Positions 4,929 through 12,742 of a stretch of 15,312 nt of DNA are shown one piece after another. Below the pieces are notes generated by a model. The model worked only from the letters and a program-made list of their open reading frames with translations, made no database searches and was not told where the DNA came from. The first letter of the stretch is position 1. Every line of letters begins with the position of its first letter. This DNA comes from Fimbriiglobus sp043785105 (lineage in GTDB: Bacteria > Planctomycetota > Planctomycetia > Gemmatales > Gemmataceae), in the NCBI GenBank assembly GCA_043785105.1, contig JAYVXO010000149.1, positions 1-15,312 of the forward strand, read 5' to 3'. The translations under genes and the position numbers were made by a program.

Positions 4929-7423
4929 GGCGACAGGCCGATTCGGTGGTGCTGAAATCGGGTCACGACGATCCACGGGTGGTCCACGCGCTGGAAGTGT
5001 ATTTAGAGGCACTCGAAAACGGGCAAGCACCGGACCGCGTGGCCTTCCTTGCGGAATACTCTGACGTGGCGGAGCCGTTGGCGGAGTGTTTGGACGGCCT
5101 CGAATTTTTGCACCGGGCCAGTGCCCCGAAGATGCCGGAACGCCTCGGCGATTTCCAAATCCTGCGTGAGATTGGTCGCGGCGGTATGGGGATCGTGTAC
5201 GAGGCGGAGCAAGTCTCGCTACACCGTCGTGTGGCCGTCAAAACTCTTCGATCCGACAGTTTGAATCCGACTGATTTGAAACGCTTCCAACACGAAGCCC
5301 AAACTGCGGCGTTGCTGACCCACCCGCACATCGTGCCGATCTACGCCGTCGGGTCATCGCGTGGCGTGCATTACATTGCGATGCAATTCATCTCGGGCCG
5401 ATCACTGGCGGATTGGATCGACAACGCCGAGTGTCAACACGGTGTCACCCGACTGAACGTTCACCCCGGCGACCCCACGGATGACGACGGCGACCCCGGT
5501 GTGAAGTCGGGCGTGGTGGAACCACCGCGCCCCGTTGCCAAGGATCAATTTCACTTCATCGCGGGGTTGGCATTACAAGCTGCCGATGCCCTGTCGCACG
5601 CCCATGCACTCGGCATCATTCACCGCGACATTAAGCCGGCCAACTTGCTACTCGACGACAACCAGCGCCTCTGGATCGCGGACTTCGGTTTAGCACACGT
5701 GCCGGGGCAAACGCGGTTGACGCAATCCCATGCCCTGATTGGTACGCTGCGGTACATGAGTCCGGAGCAAGTGGAACCGCGACGGGGGGGCATCGACCAT
5801 CGCGTCGATCTTTACGGACTCGGCGCGACGATGTACGAACTGTTGACAGCGCAACCACTGCACGCCACTGCCGAGCGCGGGGAACTGATTGCCAAGATTT
5901 TGACCCACGCCCCGATACCACCACGCAGCATCCATCCGCGAATCCCGCGCGATCTCGAAACGATCGTGTTGAAACTGCTCGCCAAACTACCCGCCGATCG
6001 GTACACCTCGGCACTGGACTTGGCGGACGATCTACGCCGGTACCTCGTGGGGCAACCGATTCTGGCCACTCGGCCAACAAGACTTGATCGGCTGTTCCGC
6101 TGGTCGGGGCAGCATCAACGGCTCACCATCACGGCGGTCCTCGGGGTCGTGGCGGTGATCGCCTTGCAAGCGAGTCACCAGTTTGAGTTGATTCACGAAC
6201 GGGACCAAACGAACGCCGAACGCCAGCAACTTCGTGTTGTTGTCGATGACATGTACCGGAACTTTGAGGAACGGATTCTGGATCGAGAACCGAGCCTGGA
6301 GCCGGTTCAGCGAGAGTACCTGGTCAAAGCGTTGGCTATCTACGAACGACTCGCCCAAGGTGACGGTTCTTCGCCGGACGATCGACTGGCCATTGCGCAA
6401 GCCTTCCGGCGGATCGGTGACATTGAATCGCGTCTTGGTCACACGGTCGACGCCGACCGAGCCTATATCACTGCGAAATCGCGGCTGGACCACTGTGCAG
6501 AGACACCCGCTGTCATCCGCGAATGCGCGGCGTGCGCGAACAACCACGGCAACCTGTGCCGCACCACGGGGCGATACGATGCCGCAACCGAACACTACAA
6601 CGCGGCGATTCGCCAGTACCGCATGTTGGCGGAACCGCAGGATCGCGCTGGCCGTGCGGGGGCGGAAAACAACCTGGGATTGGTGCAACAGACTGTTGGG
6701 AACGTCAGTGACGCCCAGTTGTCACTGCAAACCGCACGGACCCGATTCGCCCAACTCAGCCTAGAATTTCCGGACGATCCCCGGTTTCGGGAAGAGACCG
6801 CCCGCTGCTGTCACAACTTGGCCAACGTGTTCTGCGATCAAGGCCAACTGGCCGTTGCTGAAACGACGTATCGGGATGCGCTTGCACTGCGACTGGGTTT
6901 GTTGGACCGCAACCCGACGGTGCCGGTCACACGGTTCGCGGTGGCACAAACCCAAGGCGAATTGGCGAACTTATTCTTGCGGCTCGGCCGTGTCAAAGAA
7001 GCCGACCCGCTGTTGCACGAATCCACGGCATCACGCGAACGCCTCGCACGGGAATTCCCCAACGTGCCGCAATATCGTCTCGATTGGGCGTGCAGCCTAC
7101 GGTCACTCGCAATGTGGCATCAGCAAGGCAAGCGGTATGCAGAGGCTGTTGTGCGATTCCAGAAAGCCATCGAGTTACTCCGCCCACTTTCCGATGGCAA
7201 CGCCATCGCATCCGCACCCACAGAACTGGGGCGAACGTGGTGTGCGTTGGCCGCTTGCTACATGGCGGATGGTAAAATCACCGAGGCGCAAAATGCGATT
7301 CAACAGGCGGGCGAGATTGCCACCACGTTGCCCGATGTCACGATCTTCGACCGCCAAACGAAAGCGTACCGGGCCGAATTAGCGGAGCTACTTCGACAAG
7401 CCGAAGGCCGAGGAGGGAAGTAA
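4925..7423 (+). CDS. Transmembrane Ser/Thr kinase with C-terminal TPR sensor-like region
   Basis: An 832-residue kinase with all catalytic residues in place. The N-terminal module (about 18-64, HALEVYLEALENGQ...PLAECLDGLEFL) is typical of planctomycete kinases next to ECF sigma genes. The kinase domain (about 77-375) has GRGGMG (84-89), Lys106, alpha-C Glu124, HRDIKPAN (233-240), DFG (253-255) and MSPEQ. A polar, Asp- and Pro-rich insert of about 40 residues (166-206) follows the hinge. A single membrane segment sits at about 400-416. Residues 420-825 are a long helical array with TPR-like units (for example NNHGNLCRTTGRYDAATEHY), predicted outside the cytoplasm. The ATG lies within ATGA shared with the sigma gene stop, implying translational coupling. 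It probably phosphorylates the sigma factor or a partner (inference). Confidence 0.95.
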   Translation: MRRQADSVVLKSGHDDPRVVHALEVYLEALENGQAPDRVAFLAEYSDVAEPLAECLDGLEFLHRASAPKMPERLGDFQILREIGRGGMGIVYEAEQVSLHRRVAVKTLRSDSLNPTDLKRFQHEAQTAALLTHPHIVPIYAVGSSRGVHYIAMQFISGRSLADWIDNAECQHGVTRLNVHPGDPTDDDGDPGVKSGVVEPPRPVAKDQFHFIAGLALQAADALSHAHALGIIHRDIKPANLLLDDNQRLWIADFGLAHVPGQTRLTQSHALIGTLRYMSPEQVEPRRGGIDHRVDLYGLGATMYELLTAQPLHATAERGELIAKILTHAPIPPRSIHPRIPRDLETIVLKLLAKLPADRYTSALDLADDLRRYLVGQPILATRPTRLDRLFRWSGQHQRLTITAVLGVVAVIALQASHQFELIHERDQTNAERQQLRVVVDDMYRNFEERILDREPSLEPVQREYLVKALAIYERLAQGDGSSPDDRLAIAQAFRRIGDIESRLGHTVDADRAYITAKSRLDHCAETPAVIRECAACANNHGNLCRTTGRYDAATEHYNAAIRQYRMLAEPQDRAGRAGAENNLGLVQQTVGNVSDAQLSLQTARTRFAQLSLEFPDDPRFREETARCCHNLANVFCDQGQLAVAETTYRDALALRLGLLDRNPTVPVTRFAVAQTQGELANLFLRLGRVKEADPLLHESTASRERLAREFPNVPQYRLDWACSLRSLAMWHQQGKRYAEAVVRFQKAIELLRPLSDGNAIASAPTELGRTWCALAACYMADGKITEAQNAIQQAGEIATTLPDVTIFDRQTKAYRAELAELLRQAEGRGGK

Positions 7424-7512
7424 GTTGCACCCCATCGTGAGAGTTCGACAGGCTCTCACTTGCACAAAACAGGGGGTTGCACCATGCTTACTGAAGCCAA
7501 CAACGTGCAACC
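7424..7512 (+). repeat. GTTGCACC direct and inverted copies in the kinase/LEDR gene gap
   Basis: GTTGCACC occurs at 7424-7431 and 7476-7483. Its inverse GTGCAACC lies at 7505-7512, so GGTTGCAC (7475-7482) and GTGCAACC form an 8-bp inverted repeat. Three related boxes in 89 bp before a gene start suggest a regulator site or alternative RNA hairpins. Chance is possible in such a short motif. Confidence 0.35.
7437..7459 (+). terminator. Small hairpin after the kinase gene
   Basis: GTGAGAG (7437-7443) and CTCTCAC (7453-7459) pair perfectly around a 9-nt loop, 13 nt after the kinase stop. No U-tract follows, so intrinsic termination is doubtful. It may attenuate or protect the transcript end between the kinase and the exported-protein gene. 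Confidence 0.35.
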
Positions 7513-7561
7513 TTCGATGAAAACAGGATGAACCTTGCGTATTGTTCCGCGAGATCATGCG

Positions 7562-8749
7562 ATGCCGACACTCTTACTGCGAACCCGGCCAACACTCCGG
7601 ATGGAATCTCTGGAAGACCGCTGTTTGTGGTCCGTCGGAGTGCTACAGCCATTGTCCGCCGCTGCGTTGCCAAGCGTTGCACAGCAGGTTGAACTTCTCC
7701 AACCCTATTCAACTCCGATCTTCCCATTCAGCACGGTGTCAGCAACGCTTCACTGGAGTGATGGTGTCGTCAGCGATGGCGTGGTTTCCGTTGAACCGAA
7801 CGGCGTGCTCACCGTGCAAACGTCCCGTTCCCTTGACCCGTCGCAAGTGTATACCGTCACGCTCACGATTCCGGCCACGGACACAACCGAAGCGGTCACA
7901 CTGCAATTCACGGTGCAACCACTCCGGGATCAATTGAGCAATCCCACCACGCCAGCGCCACCCAGCGGTGGATTTGGTAGCAATGGGGGGGAGGTAATCC
8001 TACCGGCACCCACGACCGTTGTTCTGGGGACGGGAGTCGTTGCGAGTTTCAATTCGGTGCTCCTGGTGAATCTGGTCGCCGATGTTGTACAACCGCCAAA
8101 ACCCGTTGCGGTGCCGCCATCGCCAGTGACTCCGACAACACCACCTCCGGTGAAGCCGGACATCCCAGCACTGCCAGTTCAACCCGTTCCGGTCGTGGTC
8201 ACCATCCGCATCGAGCCACCGCTCAACCGACCGGCTGCGCAATCGCAATACGTCGCTGGCAATTATCGCGTCGAAGTCCAAGTTAGCCCGTCTGGCACGT
8301 GGCAACACTCGTCGCCCGATTCACAAATGCTGGCAACGCCGGTCCGCAACTTGCCGATAACCCCGGTGTTTTTCGTCGCATCACCAACCGAAATTGTTGA
8401 ACCGGGTACCCTAGTGGTGCGGCAATCGGCCGTTGTCGTTGGTGTACAATCCCAACCGCCCCACGTCACCGAGCTAGCGGTTGTGTATGTGAAACCCTTG
8501 CCCGAATTCCCTTCACCCGCTCCAAGCCGAAGCCCGCCTGCGACCACGGACACGGCGTTGCTCGTGGAGGCGATCCTCTCCCGTTTTGCCGCCGAAGTGT
8601 TACCACCCGAACCGATTACCCAACCGGAAGAAACCCGCGCGAAATCCCCACCCTACCTCCGTTGGCTGACGTTTGCCGTCTTGACCAGTCTGGCACTACG
8701 AACTTGGATCGTTCCGTCGAATCGCCAACGGAACAAGTATCAATTCTGA
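7562..8749 (+). CDS. Exported proline-rich protein with LEDR N-terminus and C-terminal membrane segment
   Basis: A 395-residue protein of unknown function. The N-terminus carries RMESLEDRCLWS (LEDR at 17-20), close to the LEPR-xLL signature found at the start of many large exported planctomycete proteins. Residues about 59-118 look like a PKD/Ig-type beta domain (LHWSDGVVSDGVV...VYTVTLTIPA) with an imperfect 15-bp tandem duplication encoding SDGVV twice (7757-7786). Pro/Val-rich linkers follow, then another beta-rich part at about 210-310. Near the C-terminus one hydrophobic stretch (about 368-384) precedes a basic tail ending RQRNKYQF, like a membrane anchor or sorting signal. I took ATG 7562 rather than TTG 7535, since LEDR motifs lie close to the N-terminus; neither has a strong ribosome site. 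It lies downstream of the sigma/kinase pair and before a second LEDR gene, suggesting a surface role. Confidence 0.75.
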   Translation: MPTLLLRTRPTLRMESLEDRCLWSVGVLQPLSAAALPSVAQQVELLQPYSTPIFPFSTVSATLHWSDGVVSDGVVSVEPNGVLTVQTSRSLDPSQVYTVTLTIPATDTTEAVTLQFTVQPLRDQLSNPTTPAPPSGGFGSNGGEVILPAPTTVVLGTGVVASFNSVLLVNLVADVVQPPKPVAVPPSPVTPTTPPPVKPDIPALPVQPVPVVVTIRIEPPLNRPAAQSQYVAGNYRVEVQVSPSGTWQHSSPDSQMLATPVRNLPITPVFFVASPTEIVEPGTLVVRQSAVVVGVQSQPPHVTELAVVYVKPLPEFPSPAPSRSPPATTDTALLVEAILSRFAAEVLPPEPITQPEETRAKSPPYLRWLTFAVLTSLALRTWIVPSNRQRNKYQF

Positions 8750-8808
8750 AAATAACCGACCGGATTCGCGCCGTTGTCGTGCCTCTAGAAATAGCACCAT
8801 TATCTCTT

Positions 8809-8813
8809 GGAGG
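8809..8813 (+). promoter_or_regulatory. Strong ribosome binding site of the beta-propeller gene
   Basis: GGAGG lies 7 nt before the ATG at 8821, the clearest Shine-Dalgarno match in the window. It fixes this start against the overlapping ATGs at 8807 and 8814 in other frames. Confidence 0.75.
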
Positions 8814-8820
8814 ATGAACG

Positions 8821-11487
8821 ATGTCGAAGCGATCCAAGCAAAAATTACAAATCACCCCACTCGAAGACCGCACCACACCGGATGCGATCCCGTTTCACCT
8901 GGACCCGTCGTTCGGCAGCGCGGGGCAAACGTACATCACACCAGACCTTGTGCCGACCGTGCTCTACGGTTCGCCCTTGGACTCCGCGCTTCGTCCTGAT
9001 GGCAAAATCTGGGTGCTGGGCACCCTCGGCTACGCGCCCGTTCTCGCTCGGTTCAACCCGAACGGAACCCTCGACACCACTTTCGACGGCGATGGCCTGA
9101 AGTCGCTTGTCCCGTGGTCGGAGACCACTTCGGGGCTATCCTTGTCGAAACTGGCGATGACGCAAGACGGCGGCGTGATTCTCGGCGGAAGCGTTACGAT
9201 CAATCCAAACGGCTCGAATACCGCCCCGTACTACTGGGGCGGATACAACACGGATTTCGTTGCCATCAAACTGACGGCGAGTGGCGCCTACGACACCGCG
9301 TTCGGGGACGCCGGGCATGTGACAATTGATGTCGATATGCCGGACCAAACAACGCAAGAATCGCTGGTGGGCATGGGCATTACCACGGACGGAAAGATCG
9401 TTTTGGCCGGGAATGTCAACCAAAATTACTTCCGCTATGTTGAGGATTCAATCCCGAGACCCGTCGTCGTCACAACGGACAGCATCTATCCACTGCCTTA
9501 CCACAACTTCACACCAAAGTTTGCCATTGTCCGCCTGACCGCTGATGGCAAACTCGACAATACTTACGATGGCGACGGGAAATTCGTCCTCGAATCGACG
9601 ACGGATCACCCGTTGAATTTCCAGTCCGTGGCAATTGATTCGAGTGGAGTTGTTGTGGTGGGGGGAACCCGGCAAGTCGGTCCTGATAGCTACAACTATG
9701 TTTTCAACACCAACGGGAATCCGACGCCTCCGCCTCCTGACACCCGTGAACTTTACGCCGATGTTGTCCGGATCTCTGCCGCCGGCCAGCTTGACACAAC
9801 ATTTGACGGCGATGGTTACGCCGAAACAACAATTCGCAAAACGAAAGATCAAGTGGACCCAGTACACTTCTCCTACCCTTACGCCCCGATTGCGTATGCT
9901 CAGTGGGTCGGCTTCCAACCGGACGGACAAATCGTTGTGGGGACGACATCGTCCAGTTATGAGCCGCCATATGGCAACCCGTCCTACGAATTCGGGTTGG
10001 TCCGCTTCAATGCCGACGGTAAAGCAGACGCGACTTTTGGCACCGTAGGCATTCAGACTATCCATCTGAACCACCAGGACACGCCATACATTCAAGATAA
10101 TGTTGGCGGCGTCTCGTTCCAGCCCGATGGCAGCCTGTTCGTGACCGTCCAAACGCCACGCCCGTACCCGATTTACCCGGTGTATTATGCGGTCGAGGAC
10201 GGCACAAGGGCATCATCGACGGTTCTTGCGACGACCCCGCCATCGACCACGCTCTACCGCTTCACCACGGATGGCGACCCGGACACGCGACTGTCACCGG
10301 ACGGCAAACTCCTGCTGCCCCAAACTACGAAGGGTAGTTCGCTCCAAGGGTTTGAAGTCCTCGTCGATCAATCCGGGCGGCTCGTGATTACGGGCCAAAC
10401 GGAAAGTACCTCGGCCCAAGCTTCCCGAATTGGCTTGATGCGGTTGACGCAGCAAACACCGGCTAAACTATCAGGCCCGCTGGTTCTCACGGGAACGGAT
10501 GGTTCTTCGCAACAGTTCGCCACGGATAGCGCTGGTAAACTGGTGCCGAACGGCGTCTCAACGCTAGCCTCAGCAACGGCTCACTCCCGTTCGATTCAGG
10601 CGGACGTGGACGGCGACGGGTTCACGGACACGATCTATTTCGACGGCCCCGGCGGCGGCTCGAACGTTGTGGTTGTTCGGGGAGTTGATCCAGCCAACCC
10701 GGTCCAGGCCGCCGTGTTCCTCAACTTCAACGCTTACGAAGACAGTTACAAGGGTGGCATCTATCTCGCTGCCGCAGACTTAGACGGCGACGGCGGGGCC
10801 GAACTGATCGTCAGCCCGGACGCAGGCGGTGGCGCCCGCATCCAAGTCTTCAAATTGAAGGGCAGCCAGTTCGTGCAACTGGACAACTTCATCGCGTTCG
10901 ATGACACGGCGTTCCGGGGCGGGGCGCACGTGGCGACCGGGGACGTGAACGGCGATGGCACACCCGATCTCGTCGTCTCGGCGGGCGTCGGCGGTGGACC
11001 GCGCGTGGCGGTTTACGACGGCAAAGGCATGATGAGCATGGCGAGTAGCCCGCGCCGATTGATGGGTGACTTCTTTGCCTACGACGATGCCAATTCGATC
11101 AACCTCCGTAACGGGGTAACGGTGTCTGTCGCGGACCTGAACGGCGACGGCAAAGCCGATCTCGTGTTCGGCGCCGGTGTGGGTGGCGGCCCGCGAGTCT
11201 ATGCCCTGGATGCGGCCATGTTGAATAGCTCTGGCGTGGCGACCGCCCAAGCCAACCCGTTAGCCAACTTCTTCTGTAGCGACCCGAACGGGCGCGGTGG
11301 GATCAACTTGGTCGTCAAGCAAGCCAGTGACAACACCCCGTACCTTGCCGTGACGGGAGGCGATTGGCTCGGCAAAGTCTACGTCTACCGCAGCCAGGAT
11401 TTCCTCCAATCGCAGACCAATACACCAGCCGCGTTCCAGCAAATCGAGCTACCCGGTAACACGTTACAAGGGGTCTACGTCGGGTAG
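8821..11487 (+). CDS. Large exported beta-propeller protein: delta-60 repeats plus FG-GAP/VCBS repeats
   Basis: An 888-residue protein opening with LQITPLEDRTTPDA, the LEDR form typical of Gemmata-like exported proteins; there is no classic signal peptide. Residues about 28-495 hold seven delta-60 (DUF5122-type) units ending in forms of LDTTFDGDG, near 28, 78, 149, 238, 317, 395 and 480, a spacing of 50-89 residues. The sixth and seventh are degenerate (ADATFGTVG, PDTRLSPDG). Residues about 590-800 hold four FG-GAP/VCBS units with calcium-loop motifs DVDGDG, DLDGDG, DVNGDG and DLNGDG (near 593, 653, 708, 772), followed by GGGPRV-type turns. Two successive propellers on one chain suggest an adhesive or structural surface protein; no catalytic motif is seen. 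It ends 16 bp from the convergent glycosyltransferase gene. Ligand unknown. Confidence 0.9.
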   Translation: MSKRSKQKLQITPLEDRTTPDAIPFHLDPSFGSAGQTYITPDLVPTVLYGSPLDSALRPDGKIWVLGTLGYAPVLARFNPNGTLDTTFDGDGLKSLVPWSETTSGLSLSKLAMTQDGGVILGGSVTINPNGSNTAPYYWGGYNTDFVAIKLTASGAYDTAFGDAGHVTIDVDMPDQTTQESLVGMGITTDGKIVLAGNVNQNYFRYVEDSIPRPVVVTTDSIYPLPYHNFTPKFAIVRLTADGKLDNTYDGDGKFVLESTTDHPLNFQSVAIDSSGVVVVGGTRQVGPDSYNYVFNTNGNPTPPPPDTRELYADVVRISAAGQLDTTFDGDGYAETTIRKTKDQVDPVHFSYPYAPIAYAQWVGFQPDGQIVVGTTSSSYEPPYGNPSYEFGLVRFNADGKADATFGTVGIQTIHLNHQDTPYIQDNVGGVSFQPDGSLFVTVQTPRPYPIYPVYYAVEDGTRASSTVLATTPPSTTLYRFTTDGDPDTRLSPDGKLLLPQTTKGSSLQGFEVLVDQSGRLVITGQTESTSAQASRIGLMRLTQQTPAKLSGPLVLTGTDGSSQQFATDSAGKLVPNGVSTLASATAHSRSIQADVDGDGFTDTIYFDGPGGGSNVVVVRGVDPANPVQAAVFLNFNAYEDSYKGGIYLAAADLDGDGGAELIVSPDAGGGARIQVFKLKGSQFVQLDNFIAFDDTAFRGGAHVATGDVNGDGTPDLVVSAGVGGGPRVAVYDGKGMMSMASSPRRLMGDFFAYDDANSINLRNGVTVSVADLNGDGKADLVFGAGVGGGPRVYALDAAMLNSSGVATAQANPLANFFCSDPNGRGGINLVVKQASDNTPYLAVTGGDWLGKVYVYRSQDFLQSQTNTPAAFQQIELPGNTLQGVYVG

Positions 11488-11503
11488 TTTGTACCGTAAC
11501 ATT

Positions 11504-12736
11504 TCAGACCGCCCTCTTCGGCCATCCTAGTCCCATCACGGCGAGTGCGAGTAACATCACACCCACGCTGCGGTGGGAGATGGCGACGAGGCTCAGGCCG
11601 GTGGGTGGGGTGTCGAGGGTGATGAAGGCGTTGGGCACTTCAAACGGGATCGACTTCACGGCGAGTGCGAACAGTAGCAGGCACAACGGCCACTTGCGGT
11701 TGCTGGCCTGCCAGTCCAAAACCAGCGGGGCGACGGCGGCCAGTAACACCAACTCATAGGCCAGCAATTGGCAACACACGACAATACCGATTACAGTCAC
11801 TGCCAGCGCCCACGCGGGTGACGGCCACTCGTGGCGGTGCTTCCACGTGATGGCGACACGGGTTGCGACGAGCAATCCCCAGACGGCGTACCCTGCCAGT
11901 GTTGTCACCGCGTTTTGTTCGATCGCCGGGCCGCCGATTGCGATCAGGAAGCGGTTCCAACTGGTGAGTTGTGGGTTGAGTTCCACCCGGTTGAAGATCA
12001 CCGACTTGTGGCCGTTCGCCAAGTGATCGAGGTACTCCGGGATCAATCGCCACGAACTCGCTGTTAACGCACAGCCGATCAGATTCAACACGATCACGAC
12101 GCCAATCAACTCCAACGCTCGCCGCCAACCGCCCAGGTACGCCACCAACGGAATCAACGGCAGCGCGAGGTGCGGTTTCATGAACGCGAGTGCCCAAATC
12201 AGGACACCCAGATGCGGGCGGTTCGCTTGACGGAATACTTCGCCGAGAATAACGAGGCTGACCATCAACAGCGTCGTCTGGGCGACGACCATGCTGGCGT
12301 AGGTGAGCGGGTCGAAGATCACCGCGCCCGCCACAATGGGGAGCCACTTCCGCGACGCGGGGAACTGCGTGAACGCCGTCAGGTTCCAAATCGCCAGCGC
12401 TGCCGCACCGTAGGAAAGCAGCGACCAAAGCACTTTGGCCAACGGCCACGGCACCACTGCAAACGGCGCGAAAAACAGCACGGCTTGTGGGGCCAGGAAG
12501 AACCCGTTGTTGGCAATGAACCGCTCGTCGCCGGGGTATTGCGCCGCGACCAGTTCCCGCAACGCCTCGGGGTTGTACGGCGAATCGCCACGTAGCGCGA
12601 GCACCGCACCGGCCCGGTAGATGAAGAAATCTTGGTGGTTGTTGTGAACCAAAAGTTGAGGCAGGTGCAACGCAAACGCCAACGCGAAGATCACCCCGAA
12701 CAGCAGCGGCCCGCGACGATCCAGAAGTTCGGACAC
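11504..12736 (-). CDS. GT87 (DUF2029) family membrane glycosyltransferase
   Basis: A 410-residue polytopic membrane protein with roughly nine or ten hydrophobic segments, the first at about 8-29. The loop after it contains QDFFIYRAGAVLALRGDSPYNP, the acidic DFxxYRAG...G.PY pattern of GT87 enzymes. Asp36 is the probable catalytic Asp of this GT-C fold. Characterised family members are polyprenyl-phosphate-mannose-dependent mannosyltransferases building lipid-linked glycans. The donor and acceptor here are unknown. It starts at GTG 12736, only 6 bp after the E2 stop, with GGGAG 11 nt upstream inside the end of the E2 gene, so it is probably co-transcribed with the dehydrogenase genes despite having no metabolic link. 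It is convergent with the beta-propeller gene. Confidence 0.82.
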   Translation of the reverse strand: MSELLDRRGPLLFGVIFALAFALHLPQLLVHNNHQDFFIYRAGAVLALRGDSPYNPEALRELVAAQYPGDERFIANNGFFLAPQAVLFFAPFAVVPWPLAKVLWSLLSYGAAALAIWNLTAFTQFPASRKWLPIVAGAVIFDPLTYASMVVAQTTLLMVSLVILGEVFRQANRPHLGVLIWALAFMKPHLALPLIPLVAYLGGWRRALELIGVVIVLNLIGCALTASSWRLIPEYLDHLANGHKSVIFNRVELNPQLTSWNRFLIAIGGPAIEQNAVTTLAGYAVWGLLVATRVAITWKHRHEWPSPAWALAVTVIGIVVCCQLLAYELVLLAAVAPLVLDWQASNRKWPLCLLLFALAVKSIPFEVPNAFITLDTPPTGLSLVAISHRSVGVMLLALAVMGLGWPKRAV

Positions 12737-12742
12737 GAGTGG

